Below are positions 48,390 through 57,502 of a stretch of 64,000 bases of DNA, one piece after another; position 1 is the stretch's first letter, and each line of letters starts with the position of its first letter. The notes below the pieces were generated by a model. It worked only from the letters and a program-made list of their open reading frames with translations, had not been told where the DNA came from and searched no databases. The translations under genes and the position numbers were made by a program. This DNA comes from Bradyrhizobium sp. SZCCT0231 (lineage in GTDB: Bacteria > Pseudomonadota > Alphaproteobacteria > Rhizobiales > Xanthobacteraceae): the NCBI RefSeq assembly GCF_018130245.1, contig NZ_JAFCKP010000007.1, positions 227,361-291,360 of the forward strand. The letters run 5' to 3'.

Positions 48390-48779
48390 ATGGATCAATA
48401 CTCAGCAAAGTTCGTTGGGGTTGACCTCGAAGTGGAAGGCCTGTTGAAGCTATTCACTTCATTCAAGGTCCGCAGCATTCAGCGGAAGGGTAGTGCAGAG
48501 TTTGAACTAGAGGGGCAAATAAGAAAGAGAAGGAGCTCCAAGGAAGGATTTGAGTGCTCATTTGTTGAGTTCGACGCGAACGATGACAACCTGCTCGATT
48601 TTCTGGTCTCGATCGAGAACCTGACGATTGGAAAAGACCATCTAAATATTGAGCAGACTGAGATTTGGGCTTTGTTGGAGCGCCATCAACAGATCAATGG
48701 AGAACTCTCGGCGGAAGTGATCTCCAAACTACATTCTATAAATGCCAGCTACTGTTGGTCGGTGCTTCTATCAGAATGA
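48390..48779 (+). CDS. Probable immunity protein to the toxin tip (129 aa)
   Basis: Begins 3 bases after the toxin stop codon (MDQYSAKFVGVDLEVEGLLK), the classic position of a polymorphic-toxin immunity gene. It is small and acidic, with no signal peptide and no membrane helix. The opening resembles DUF4279-like immunity proteins (YSAxF ... RKGSAEF), but that is a weak impression. Binding to the 75-residue toxin tip is inferred from position. Confidence 0.72.
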   Translation: MDQYSAKFVGVDLEVEGLLKLFTSFKVRSIQRKGSAEFELEGQIRKRRSSKEGFECSFVEFDANDDNLLDFLVSIENLTIGKDHLNIEQTEIWALLERHQQINGELSAEVISKLHSINASYCWSVLLSE

Positions 48780-48807
48780 GCTAATGCTATTGGGGAGCAA
48801 CTATCTC

Positions 48808-50700
48808 ATGAAAGATGCCGGACGGAGGCCTAGAGATCGGCAGGGGGCAATCGGCGTTGCGTGGCTGATATCTGGAGTACTGATTGCCGCAACTGTGTAT
48901 CAATCGCCTGCCGTCGCCCAGGCGCCGCCGGCCCGCGCCGACACCGTCATCTTCGATCTCGTCAAGCCCGTCCACGACTTCAAGAACTTCAATTGGTACA
49001 CGCGTCGCACCAGGGGCGACGACGCCGTCAGCGGCGGCCATCAGGCGATGTGGGAGCCGCTGTTTCTGCTCGATTACGACACCGGCAAGCTGGAGCCCTG
49101 GCTCGGCCTCAGCCTGACGCCCAAGGATGCGAACAATCCCGTTGAGTGGACGCTGACCCTGCGCAGGGGCATTGAATGGTCCGACAGCACGATGGCGAAC
49201 AAGCAGCCGTTCGACGCCGACGATGTCATTTTCACCGTCAACATGGTGCTCGATAATCTCAGCTTGAATGCATCGGAGGCTGCGACCCTGCGGTCGCAGG
49301 TGGAGAGCGTGGCAAAGCCGACTCCGGCCGATCCCAACAATCTGAAAGTAGTCTTCAAGCTGCACAAGGCCAACCCGCGCTTTGCGATCGATAATTTCGG
49401 TGCCGGTCTGTTCGGCTCGTTTTTGATCATGCCCCAGCATATCTGGAAGGACGCCATCGGCGTCGACGCCGTTGGCAAGAAGAAGGATCCGGCCGACTTC
49501 AAGTTCTCTAATCCGATTGGGACTGGTCCTTACAAGCTAAAGGACGCGTCCAAGAACAAGATGACATGGGTTCGCGATCCGAATTGGTGGGGGATCAAGA
49601 AGCCCCCCGGCTTCGGCAGCGATGCGTTCAAGAAGAAGCTGCCGGACCCCCAACAGCTCGAATGGCAGGTATTCGACAGTGAGACCAAGAGCAAGGCCGG
49701 GCTGATCGCCAACAATATTGATGCTGCTCGTGAATTCACGCCGGCCGATTTCGCCGATGCCAAGACCCAGAACCCGAAAGTAATCGGCTGGGACCCGGCA
49801 AGCCCGCTCGCTTGGAACGATCCCTGCGGGCGCCAGCTTGACATCAACACCAAATATGTTGTCGACGGCAAGCCAACGCCGTGGAGTGATCCGAAATTTC
49901 GCAAGGCGCTGTCGCTGCTGATCGACCGCAGCACGCTCGCAAACAAGGTCTATGGCGATGCGGTAGTGCCGTCGCGGACCATGTTCCCCGAATACGGCGC
50001 CATGAAGCCGTTCATTGACGCTGTGGTGGCGGCGAATTTTGGACTGCCGCCGAAAGCCGATATTACCGCGGGACAAAAGGTGCTGACCGACGCCGGCTAC
50101 GCCAAGGACACTGCCGACGGGCTCTTCAAGAAGGATTCGAAAGCCATCGCGGCGACAATTCTAGTCAATGCCGATATCGCGAAAGACGTCGAGGCGGGCG
50201 ACGAGTTGGTAAAGCAGCTCAAGAATGCCGGCGTTGATGCCAAGGCAGTGTCAATGAGAAATGACGACTATGCGGGCAAAGCCATTCCCGAGGGTGGCTA
50301 TGAGATCGTATATGGCTGGTTGTCCTGCGGTTCGGTCGCTGAACCCTATGCGTCAATGGCCCGATATGCGACGCCCGCGGCGCCGTTGGGCAAACGCAGC
50401 CCGGGATTCGACAACACCGGCCGCTGGGATGGGCCGAAATACGACGCCTACGCCGCTGTTATCTTCAACGAGATCGGCAAGCGGCCTGTCGGCCATGGCA
50501 CCGTGCCTGACTTGGTGAAGCAGGCCTACAAGATCCTCGACGAGGAGATGCCGTTCATTCCGCTGGTGCAATCGCCGAGAATCATGCCCTTCAACACCAC
50601 GTTCTGGACCGGCTGGCCGGTCAAAGGGGGGCAAGGCGTTCCGCTGCACCATTGGGCCGCGACCCATCGCTTGATCCATGGGTTGAAGAAAGTCCCATGA
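48808..50700 (+). CDS. Peptide/oligopeptide-type ABC transporter substrate-binding protein (SBP_bac_5)
   Basis: A periplasmic binding protein of 630 residues. Signal peptide: AIGVAWLISGVLIAATVYQS then AVAQA. Family 5 features include LEPWLGLSLTPKDANNPVEW, WTLTLRRGIEWSDSTMANKQ, PFDADDVIFTVNMVLDN, GTGPYKLKDASKNKMTWVRD, SDPKFRKALSLLIDRSTLAN and YKILDEEMPFIPLVQ. ATG at 48808 has GGGGAG upstream; the frame is open to 48742 inside the immunity gene. There are no permease or ATPase genes beside it, so it is an orphan in the island. The ligand is unknown. Confidence 0.88.
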   Translation: MKDAGRRPRDRQGAIGVAWLISGVLIAATVYQSPAVAQAPPARADTVIFDLVKPVHDFKNFNWYTRRTRGDDAVSGGHQAMWEPLFLLDYDTGKLEPWLGLSLTPKDANNPVEWTLTLRRGIEWSDSTMANKQPFDADDVIFTVNMVLDNLSLNASEAATLRSQVESVAKPTPADPNNLKVVFKLHKANPRFAIDNFGAGLFGSFLIMPQHIWKDAIGVDAVGKKKDPADFKFSNPIGTGPYKLKDASKNKMTWVRDPNWWGIKKPPGFGSDAFKKKLPDPQQLEWQVFDSETKSKAGLIANNIDAAREFTPADFADAKTQNPKVIGWDPASPLAWNDPCGRQLDINTKYVVDGKPTPWSDPKFRKALSLLIDRSTLANKVYGDAVVPSRTMFPEYGAMKPFIDAVVAANFGLPPKADITAGQKVLTDAGYAKDTADGLFKKDSKAIAATILVNADIAKDVEAGDELVKQLKNAGVDAKAVSMRNDDYAGKAIPEGGYEIVYGWLSCGSVAEPYASMARYATPAAPLGKRSPGFDNTGRWDGPKYDAYAAVIFNEIGKRPVGHGTVPDLVKQAYKILDEEMPFIPLVQSPRIMPFNTTFWTGWPVKGGQGVPLHHWAATHRLIHGLKKVP

Positions 50701-51387
50701 TGCAGCCGGTTATCTGGCCTCGACTACCGTGCGCTCGGAGCGGATCTATGACGCCGCGACACCCCTTGTGTCGAATGGGGCGCTGCGCCGGTGAACGATC
50801 ATCGAGCGTGGAAGCTAAGGCGGGTAGTCACTGATAAGTAATTCGTGCAAATCCGCGCTCGGCATTGAAGGAGGTTGATACTGACCGACTAGAGATCTCC
50901 TCCGGCCTGTCAACGTGTCAACCATGTCAACCATGTCAACCCAGCTTTCGGACAATCTGGCTAGAGACTTCTTGGGGCGCGCTTGTGCCGTATGGGGGAG
51001 GGCCCAGGAGGGACCCGCGCTTGGCTGGCGGCCGTGCGTCCGAGGTGCCGGGTCGCTAGACCAATCCCGACCGCGCCCGCGTTCATCGAGAGATGTTGAG
51101 TTGTGGCTACTTTGTTGGGTTGGTTTCGATACTGCATCTGGTTTTTCTTAAGCTATTTCATTGCTTTAGTCTGTCGTGTGTAGAGATGTAGGGAGAAACC
51201 TATACGCACACATGAGAGAGGTTCATTGGCCTCGCCTGCTCTCCCTAAGAGTCAGAGAGAGGCGGCGCCCGCCGAAACCGTGCATCGCTCATCCTGTGCC
51301 CGACTTAGTCCATTGAAACGTCTTCAATATTCGCTCGATGCAAGGATGTAATTGGCTCTGCATCGAGCTATGATGATCGAGCATCCT
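50701..51387. other. 687-base gap with four tandem TGTCAAC repeats
   Basis: No gene is supported. The stretch contains tandem nonamers at 50908-50942 and a purine-rich segment (about 51180-51260). Being between the cargo and the primase gene, it is a candidate for the origin or regulatory region of the element. Confidence 0.4.
50908..50942. repeat. Iteron-like tandem repeats TGTCAACCA (four copies)
   Basis: Copies at 50908-50915 (TGTCAACG), 50916-50924, 50925-50933 (both TGTCAACCA) and 50934-50942 (TGTCAACCC). They are regularly spaced by 8-9 bases and near a replication primase gene, which suggests protein-binding iterons. Confidence 0.7.
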
Positions 51388-53367
51388 TCACACCGGCGCG
51401 ATGTCGTCGTCGGAGTGCGGGGACTCTTCGGAACGCCGGCGCGGTGCCTCGGGCACATTCTTGAGCGCAACATGCAGGTAGCGAACGCCAGCCGCGACGC
51501 GATTCTTGATGAATCCTTTCTGCGACATGGCTGTTGCGAAGCTCTTCTCCTTCCACGGTCGCACGGCGTTTGCGACTGCCCATGATGCAAACGCGTCATA
51601 CATTGCACGTGCGGTCACGACGGCTGCCGGCGAGCCGTTGGGCTTTGACGGCACGCTTTCGACACACGCTCCGACAAACGTCCCAACTGGGTCCATTTCG
51701 TCACGGTATTGTGCCGTAGCGTCGGCAACCTCGGCCGGCGTTCGCAAGCCGCCGTTGAGATAGTCGAGTGCGCCAGCGATCAGCCAATTGAGGATACCCG
51801 AGCGTTCGGGCCAAATTTCATCCATCACCTCGTCCATTGGCCGTCGTTCGTGATCCGTAATTGTCACTGGCCACGGCACAAATTTAACTCGTCTCCAAAT
51901 TCCATGATCAACTCCGCCGATCTCGGGCTTATGGTTGCCTGACAACACCATCTTGAACGTCGGCCTCATCTCAAAGAATTCTTTGTTGAGCGACCGCACG
52001 AGCATCGGCTCGCCACCTGTGAGCGACTTAATCAACGCCTCCTTGAACTGCACGCCACGCTCGGGTTCGGACGCTCGCACGAGGCGTGCACCCGGCAAGC
52101 GCGCAAGATCGGGCGATGGCCCCGATCCCGACCTTTGCTGATCGCCCGACAGCGACTCAAAGTTGATGGTTGCGCAGTACGGTCCCATAATTCGTGAGAC
52201 GATCTCGACAAATGTCGATTTCCAATTCGCGCCGGTACCGTAGCTGAAAACGAAACACTGCTCGCCCACCATTCCGGTCAAAGCGTAGCCATGGAAGCGC
52301 TGAACGAAGTCACGCACCGGCTTGATCGGCAGGAACCGCTTGACGGCCTCCTCGAAATGCGGCGCGTGCGCCTCCTTGATGTACTCGACGGGTGCCACCT
52401 TCGTGATGTTGTCCTTCCGATTGTGCGGCGTCAGAACCGCGCGCCATCGCTTGAGCATTTTGCCAGAGTGATCTGACGCATCAGGATCGGGCACTTCATC
52501 GTACACAAAACGGATGGTACCGTTCTTGACGTTGAAGGCGAGTGCGTCGGCGTCGAGCCCGTCGACGGTCACGGTGCGATAGGGCAATGCTTGGTCGAGC
52601 ATTCCGCGAATCTTGCCAGCATTGCCGCTCGACACGGAGTATTTTCGTCTCGTTGTCTGGCGGCTTTCCAACGCCGTCTGTGCCTCGGCGCCGGCCGCGA
52701 CGATGCGTGAAAGCATTTGCCATTGTTGATCCTTGCGCGCGTCAATCTGCCCTTTCGCCTTTTCGATCCAAAGCATCGTGCCGCGGGCCTGCCCCGCTGC
52801 GTCGATCGCGGCTTGTTCCTTCGGCGTTGCTGCCATCACATCAGCCTCGAGCGCGATGCGCGAGGCTGTGCAATGCGCGAGGCGCGTCGCCATTTCATTG
52901 CCGCCTTCGCGTTCCCAATGGGTTCCTGCCCACACGTGCCACCCAAGATTACGAACCTGCAAGAGATCCGCGCCAAAATGGTGCAACAACCGTTGACCGT
53001 TGCCTGTGTCGTTCTGTGGCTCCTGCGAGCAGGCCATCAGCACCTCCCGCGAGATTTCGTCGACACTAACGGGCCGCTCGTTCTCGGCTGGATCGAGATC
53101 ACCCTCATTCTGCCCGTGGCAGGGGGCGCCCCCCTCGGTGGGGTGCGGGGCCCTCGCGACAGCGCGGGTCGAATTGGTGGTGTCGGGCGAGTCGTCGGCC
53201 TCAATGATCGCCAGGATGCGTTCGTAGGACGGCGCTCCATCGATCCAGTCCGCAACGGCACTGGCCCCGCTCTCCAACAGCATGTCGTTGAAGTCTTGTC
53301 CGGTTTTGTTGGCGCAAGCAGTCTCTGCGGGAGCCTCGGGGAGGCGACCGCGTGTAGTCTCAGTCAT
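51388..53367 (-). CDS. P4-type phage/plasmid primase-helicase (SF3), without full Toprim domain
   Basis: A replication protein of 659 residues. The C-terminal half is a superfamily 3 helicase of the D5/P4 kind: VFSYGTGANWKSTFVEIVSR is the Walker A (W in place of the usual G before KST), LVRASEPERGVQFKEALIKS and MVLSGNHKPEIGGVDHGIWR follow (sensor/arginine region). The middle has the D5_N-like region. Near the N-terminus KTGQDFNDMLLESGASAVAD is the typical end of a primase/Toprim domain, but the domain itself is missing upstream. AAGGGA before the ATG supports 53367 as a usable start. It lies just inside attR, consistent with a role in element replication. Confidence 0.85.
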   Translation of the reverse strand: MTETTRGRLPEAPAETACANKTGQDFNDMLLESGASAVADWIDGAPSYERILAIIEADDSPDTTNSTRAVARAPHPTEGGAPCHGQNEGDLDPAENERPVSVDEISREVLMACSQEPQNDTGNGQRLLHHFGADLLQVRNLGWHVWAGTHWEREGGNEMATRLAHCTASRIALEADVMAATPKEQAAIDAAGQARGTMLWIEKAKGQIDARKDQQWQMLSRIVAAGAEAQTALESRQTTRRKYSVSSGNAGKIRGMLDQALPYRTVTVDGLDADALAFNVKNGTIRFVYDEVPDPDASDHSGKMLKRWRAVLTPHNRKDNITKVAPVEYIKEAHAPHFEEAVKRFLPIKPVRDFVQRFHGYALTGMVGEQCFVFSYGTGANWKSTFVEIVSRIMGPYCATINFESLSGDQQRSGSGPSPDLARLPGARLVRASEPERGVQFKEALIKSLTGGEPMLVRSLNKEFFEMRPTFKMVLSGNHKPEIGGVDHGIWRRVKFVPWPVTITDHERRPMDEVMDEIWPERSGILNWLIAGALDYLNGGLRTPAEVADATAQYRDEMDPVGTFVGACVESVPSKPNGSPAAVVTARAMYDAFASWAVANAVRPWKEKSFATAMSQKGFIKNRVAAGVRYLHVALKNVPEAPRRRSEESPHSDDDIAPV

Positions 53368-53500
53368 CTTGAATCCCTTCTCGCGGCAGCCGTCGGGCGC
53401 CGCTGCGGTGAGACAGTCGCGTCAGAAACAATAACGATTCCGTAGAACCGTTTTCTGTCCCACCATCACCTAAGTGTTTGATTTATCTAGGAACTCAAAG

Positions 53501-53517
53501 TCCCCTAGGGAGCGCCA
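53501..53517. repeat. attR: direct repeat copy 2 of the tRNA-Glu 3' end
   Basis: TCCCCTAGGGAGCGCCA, identical to 16869-16885 in the same direction. It marks the right end of the island of about 36.6 kb. No tRNA sequence precedes it, as expected for the non-tRNA side. Confidence 0.93.
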
Positions 53518-53820
53518 GCAAACTCAGGCACTTAGCTAGCCATCAGCCGCGTTCGTTGAATAACGGTTGAATAAGTCGCTGGTGAACAGCGGCGAACGCT
53601 TGGGGAATTTGCTGCCGACATTGACAGAATAGCCTCCGCGCGATGCCTTGCTGTGGCTGGCGTATTCGCGAAAAATTTCCTCGTCGCCCTTGGTGTCCGC
53701 AAATATTCAAACCGCCTCTGACGTGCGCTGTCGTACGCGAACGCCCTCGGATGCTCGCATTGACGTTGCTCGTCGCACAATCAACCCTTCTGTCGAGCTT
53801 TGTGCGAATAGGAGGGCCAC
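53518..53820. other. 303 bases after attR, no supported gene
   Basis: A short direct repeat GGTTGAATA (also GTTGAATAAC) occurs at about 53555-53573. ORFs on both strands overlap one another and have no recognisable family. Probably eroded mobile-element sequence. Confidence 0.4.
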
Positions 53821-54087
53821 GTGAGATACAATCGACGAGAGAAAACTGGCGGGCAACAGTCACAAATCAGTCTATCCGCTCCGAAAGCCGCAGAACCGAG
53901 TACGATGCCGTTCGCCCAGCGGCTCACCTGCACCATTGACGATGCATGCGAAGTGACCGGCTTGGGACGCACGAAGCTTTACGAGTTGATAGGAGCTGGG
54001 CGTATTGTCACGACAACAATCGGACGTCGGCGACTAGTAGTGGTGCGCTCACTTCTGGCGCTCCTCGACACCAACATGTCGAACTAA
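53821..54087 (+). CDS. Excisionase-family helix-turn-helix protein (second element)
   Basis: An 88-residue protein with a MerR/AlpA-like DNA-binding domain: TIDDACEVTGLGRTKLYELI, then GRIVTTTIGRRRLVVVRSLL. GTG start with AGGAGG at ideal distance. It lies outside the island bounded by the 17-base repeats and has no integrase near it, so it is probably left over from another integration at the same tRNA. Confidence 0.78.
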   Translation: MRYNRREKTGGQQSQISLSAPKAAEPSTMPFAQRLTCTIDDACEVTGLGRTKLYELIGAGRIVTTTIGRRRLVVVRSLLALLDTNMSN

Positions 54088-54159
54088 TGGAAGTGCGACT
54101 TAAGGGAGCAACCCTTAGGCACTCATTTTGATGACACGACCGTGCTCCCTTAGCCGGTC

Positions 54160-54585
54160 GAACTCGTCCGCCCACCACCGCCTCATCTTCACGGCGCTCC
54201 TGCCGGAATTCGGCGGCCGCCTGCTTGCTTCGCCTGGACCGGAACGCCTTGAACTGGCTTCGGGCCATGAATGGCCCGAGAGAATAAAAGGGCGCTATTT
54301 GATTCAGGTGTTCGTCGATGAAGTAACCGATCTGTCAGCTGTTCAGCTTGCCTGCACCACCGAGCTAGCTTATCCAAAACTCCGGTCCTGGTTTGCTTGC
54401 GGTGATTTTCGGCAGCGCCTCACGCTGAACGGCATTCAGGACCGATCGGAGTTGGACTGGCTCGGCCGGACGACCGGCATTCGCCTTGACTCCCAAGACA
54501 TCAACATCGGCTACCGGCAGAGCCGGCAACTTCGCGAGTTGTCGGGCGAACTCGGAACGCTCCTCGATGGCATTACAGCCTCAAC
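54160..54585 (+). pseudogene. Fragment of a UvrD/Rep-type helicase
   Basis: In one frame: LIQVFVDEVTDLSAVQLACT (motif II, VDE), SWFACGDFRQRLT (motif III-like) and NIGYRQSRQLRELSGEL (motif IV-like). Sequence before and after this piece is unrelated, so only about 140 residues of a large helicase are left, without the P-loop. It abuts an opposite-strand helicase remnant at about 54590. Confidence 0.7.
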
Positions 54586-54589
54586 GGCC

Positions 54590-56160
54590 CCGCCACGCGA
54601 CGAGGAAGAGGCGGGCGTGTCGCCTTCCGTCCCAAAAGCTGCGGCGACGTTTTTCCGGACGGCGTGCCCTTTGAAATGGTGTACCTGCCCCTCGCGCTGC
54701 TCCAGGTCGACGGGGTTTGACGGCAGGTTCCAGTGTGTGATGGCGTGGCAATAATGGTGAAAATCAAGCCCCTCCTGCCCCACCGAGGTCGAGACGAGGA
54801 CGAATGGCCAGAAAGGTGAGTTGAATGCCGCTCGCACGCGTTCTTTGCGCGTTCCGGCAGTAGCAAGCAGGCCGCCGGGTTCAACCTCTTCATCGTAACG
54901 TTCGTCACCAAAGCGCATGGCAAAGCGAATGTGCATCGATTCGCTTTTGATCTTTACCTCGCGCGAGTAAGGCGGTGCCGAGATTTCGTCGACGCGCAGC
55001 GACGCGGTGCGAAGCGTAAGTGCCCAGATGAGTTCGGCGGCAACCTTCTCGGCCATCGCGCTAACCGGCGCGTCGGCGCAACCAAGCGATTCGCGAAGGA
55101 TGTGCGTGTATTCGTCGAGTACGGCCTGAAGTCCGCCATTGTGGGCGTATTCCAAGACACGCAGCCAGTATGGTTCGCCTCGAAATTCTGCCCGTATCGT
55201 CTCGGTCACTTCGGCGTGGTTGAAGAGCGAGAGAAAAGCTCGTCCCGACCGCGCGGCGGTGTCGCAAAGGGATAGGCTTTGCGCGGCGTCTTTCTCGCCT
55301 GTCCGAACAAAAGCACGAGGAGCTGCCGTCGCCGCAGAGGCCGCAAGCGAAAGCACGTCAAAAAGGTCGTCAGGTGGCGAGCCGAGACGCTGCTTACCGT
55401 CCCGGATGGTATTGAGCGTCTCTCGCGCCTCGTCCACATGGCGCGACCAACCGGCATCCTCCTCGCCAGCCTCGGCTCCGGCCCAGATTTGCGCAAGCTC
55501 GGTTCGCTCCCACCACGCTCGCGCAGCATTGGGAAATTCCGCGAAGTCCAGCAATATCGGCGCCAGCCAATACCATCGCTCGTCGGCGTTGCCGCCGCTC
55601 TCGTAAGCGATTCCCAGCCTTTCGACCATTTCGTGGAGGCGCGCCGTAAGCTCCAACCGTGCCTCGGAAGCGGTAAGAGAACGGCCGCGCGCCAGATCTC
55701 TAGGGTCACAGTGGCGCGCGAACGTCAGGCATGGATACACGAGCAATAAGAGTGGCATCCCGGTGAGGCGGTCGGCGGCTGTTCCGAAGCGTAAGAGTCC
55801 CCGTTGTTTCTTCCAATCCTCCTGTGTCAATCGGGCCCGTGGATGCGGCGCGCGCATCATCTTTCGTTCGGCTTCGTAAGAGAGAAGCGACGCAACGGCC
55901 CGCGGTACCATGTGCCAAGCAGAAAAAACGAGGCGCTTGGTGAGGTTCGCCAACTCGGGCGCAGCGAAAGGCCCCGCCGGGGCATAGTAGTTAAGTGATG
56001 GCGGTATCCACAGGAGCCGCCACATTCCGCGATCGACGGTCTCCGCAAGCAACCCGCGCAAGCGCGGATTTGCGGGCTCCAGCGGCTGATACGTGCGGGC
56101 TTTCTCTACTAAACCTGACGCCGCCACTCGCCGCCGAGTTGAAGCTTGAGGTGGTGCAAG
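54590..56160 (-). pseudogene. C-terminal part of an SF2 helicase, N-terminus deleted
   Basis: The frame runs from within the kinase gene (56274) to 54511, but family-like sequence starts only near 56100. Visible parts are MWRLLWIPPSLNYYAPAGPF, LTKRLVFSAWHMVPRAVASL and, near the end, FVLVSTSVGQEGLDFHHYCH with HAITHWNLPSNPVDLEQREG (motifs V and VI, where the usual QR-x-GR is altered to QREGQVHHF). Motifs I and II are missing. Together with the UvrD fragment this looks like the remains of another defence island. The tail after about 54600 is out-of-family sequence. Confidence 0.65.
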
Positions 56161-56185
56161 TCGAAGGAGAGGGGCCACCTCTGCT

Positions 56186-57502
56186 TCAGTCGTGGCTAAG
56201 GCTCGCATTGGAAAGCAGCAGGCGGACGCGAAGACCCCTCGGTTCGTTGTCGAGCAGCAGCAGCGTTCCGCCATGCGCGGTCACGATCGCCTGCGTGATC
56301 GAGAGGCCGAGGCCAAATCCCGCCGTTTCATCCATGGTGCGGGCTGCCTCCCCTCGCACGAAGGGCTCCAGCATCGCCGCCTTCCTCTCATCGGGTATTC
56401 CAGGGCCGTCGTCGACGACGTCGATGATGATCTGGTCTCCGTAGATCAAGAGCTCGACGTGAACTTCGGCTCCGAAGCGCGTGGCGTTTTCGACCAGGTT
56501 TGTGACCGCGCGAATGATCTCGTCTGGCCGGACGATGAATGTGGCTCTGTCCGGACCAAGATAGTGCACCGCGTGGCCGCTATCGGAAAACTGGTCGCAA
56601 ACCATCTGGAGCAGCGCGGCAACGTCGACCAGTGTCGGTCTGGCAGCGCTCTCACTGCGCAGCAGCGAGAGCACCGACTCGAGCATCGACTGCATCTGAT
56701 CGAGGTCGCGTACGGTCTGGGTACGCTGTGCTGGATCCTCGATGTATTCCGAGCGTAGCCGCAGGCGCGTAATCGGGGTGCGCAGATCGTGGCTGATGGC
56801 GGCCAGCATTCGACTTCTGTCGTTCATCAGTGCGGTAACGCGTTCGCGCATCCGGTTGAGCGCTCTCGCCGCGGATCTGATTTCCTCCGGGCCGTTTTCA
56901 GGCAACGGCGCGGACGAGCGATTCAGGCTGAAGTCCTCCGCCGCGCGCGCGAAGGCCGACAGGGGCGAGCTGAGTGCGCGGCCGGCCCAAACGCCGAGCA
57001 GCGTCACGCTCGCCACCAGGAACAGGAGTGTGCTCGTCCAGAGGCCGCTCACGAAGGCAGGCATCTTGAATGTCCCGATCGTTGCCTCGAGCACGTCGCC
57101 ATTTGCCAAATAGAACCAGAGGCGATTGTCTTCCGGTGTGGAACCACGAATGAGATCGACCGGGCCTTCAATAGCCGATGGGGTGGTCAGGCGCGTCCGC
57201 TCTGGCAATGGAGCCGCGGAGGCGGAAGCATCCTTTTTCAACTGCAGCTTCAGCGCCGGAAGGGTTCGGCTGACGTTCTTAAGAACGAGATCTCGCTCTC
57301 CCTGCGGCGTATTGGCGACGATCCTCGCAATCAGCTCGAATTGCTCCACGGGGCGGTCCATCAGGGCGCTCGGGCGGTTGAGCAGAAAATATCCGGCGAT
57401 CAGGACGTGGATCAGGATCAGCGACACCAGCACAAGGGCCGCGATTTGCCCGCTGATCCGCCTGAAGCTGAACAGCGCGACGATATCGGCGCCGCGGCTC
57501 AT
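56186..57502 (-). CDS. Sensor histidine kinase
   Basis: A 438-residue membrane kinase. Helix 1 is IAALVLVSLILIHVLIAGYF; a periplasmic loop of about 110 residues follows, then helix 2 LWTSTLLFLVASVTLLGVWA. A HAMP domain (RALSSPLSAFARAAEDFSLN) precedes HisKA AAISHDLRTPITRLRLRSEY with the phospho-His in SHDLRTP. The HATPase has N-box NLVENATRFGA, G1 DVVDDGPGIPD and G2 GFGLGLSITQAIV. Its ATG overlaps the response regulator stop (ATGA), so the two are co-translated. It likely senses an envelope or drug signal and controls the adjacent MacAB-type pump. Confidence 0.93.
   Translation of the reverse strand: MSRGADIVALFSFRRISGQIAALVLVSLILIHVLIAGYFLLNRPSALMDRPVEQFELIARIVANTPQGERDLVLKNVSRTLPALKLQLKKDASASAAPLPERTRLTTPSAIEGPVDLIRGSTPEDNRLWFYLANGDVLEATIGTFKMPAFVSGLWTSTLLFLVASVTLLGVWAGRALSSPLSAFARAAEDFSLNRSSAPLPENGPEEIRSAARALNRMRERVTALMNDRSRMLAAISHDLRTPITRLRLRSEYIEDPAQRTQTVRDLDQMQSMLESVLSLLRSESAARPTLVDVAALLQMVCDQFSDSGHAVHYLGPDRATFIVRPDEIIRAVTNLVENATRFGAEVHVELLIYGDQIIIDVVDDGPGIPDERKAAMLEPFVRGEAARTMDETAGFGLGLSITQAIVTAHGGTLLLLDNEPRGLRVRLLLSNASLSHD

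Noticed and set aside
50908-50942. CRISPR array
   Set aside because: The repeat unit is 8-9 bases with no spacers and no cas genes are present; iteron-like is the better description.
54128-54754. 208-codon plus-strand ORF as an intact gene
   Set aside because: Only the middle resembles a UvrD helicase; the ends are unrelated sequence, so it is treated as a fragment.
54511-56274. 587-codon minus-strand ORF as an intact helicase
   Set aside because: Its apparent start lies inside the kinase gene and helicase motifs I and II are absent; it is a truncated remnant.
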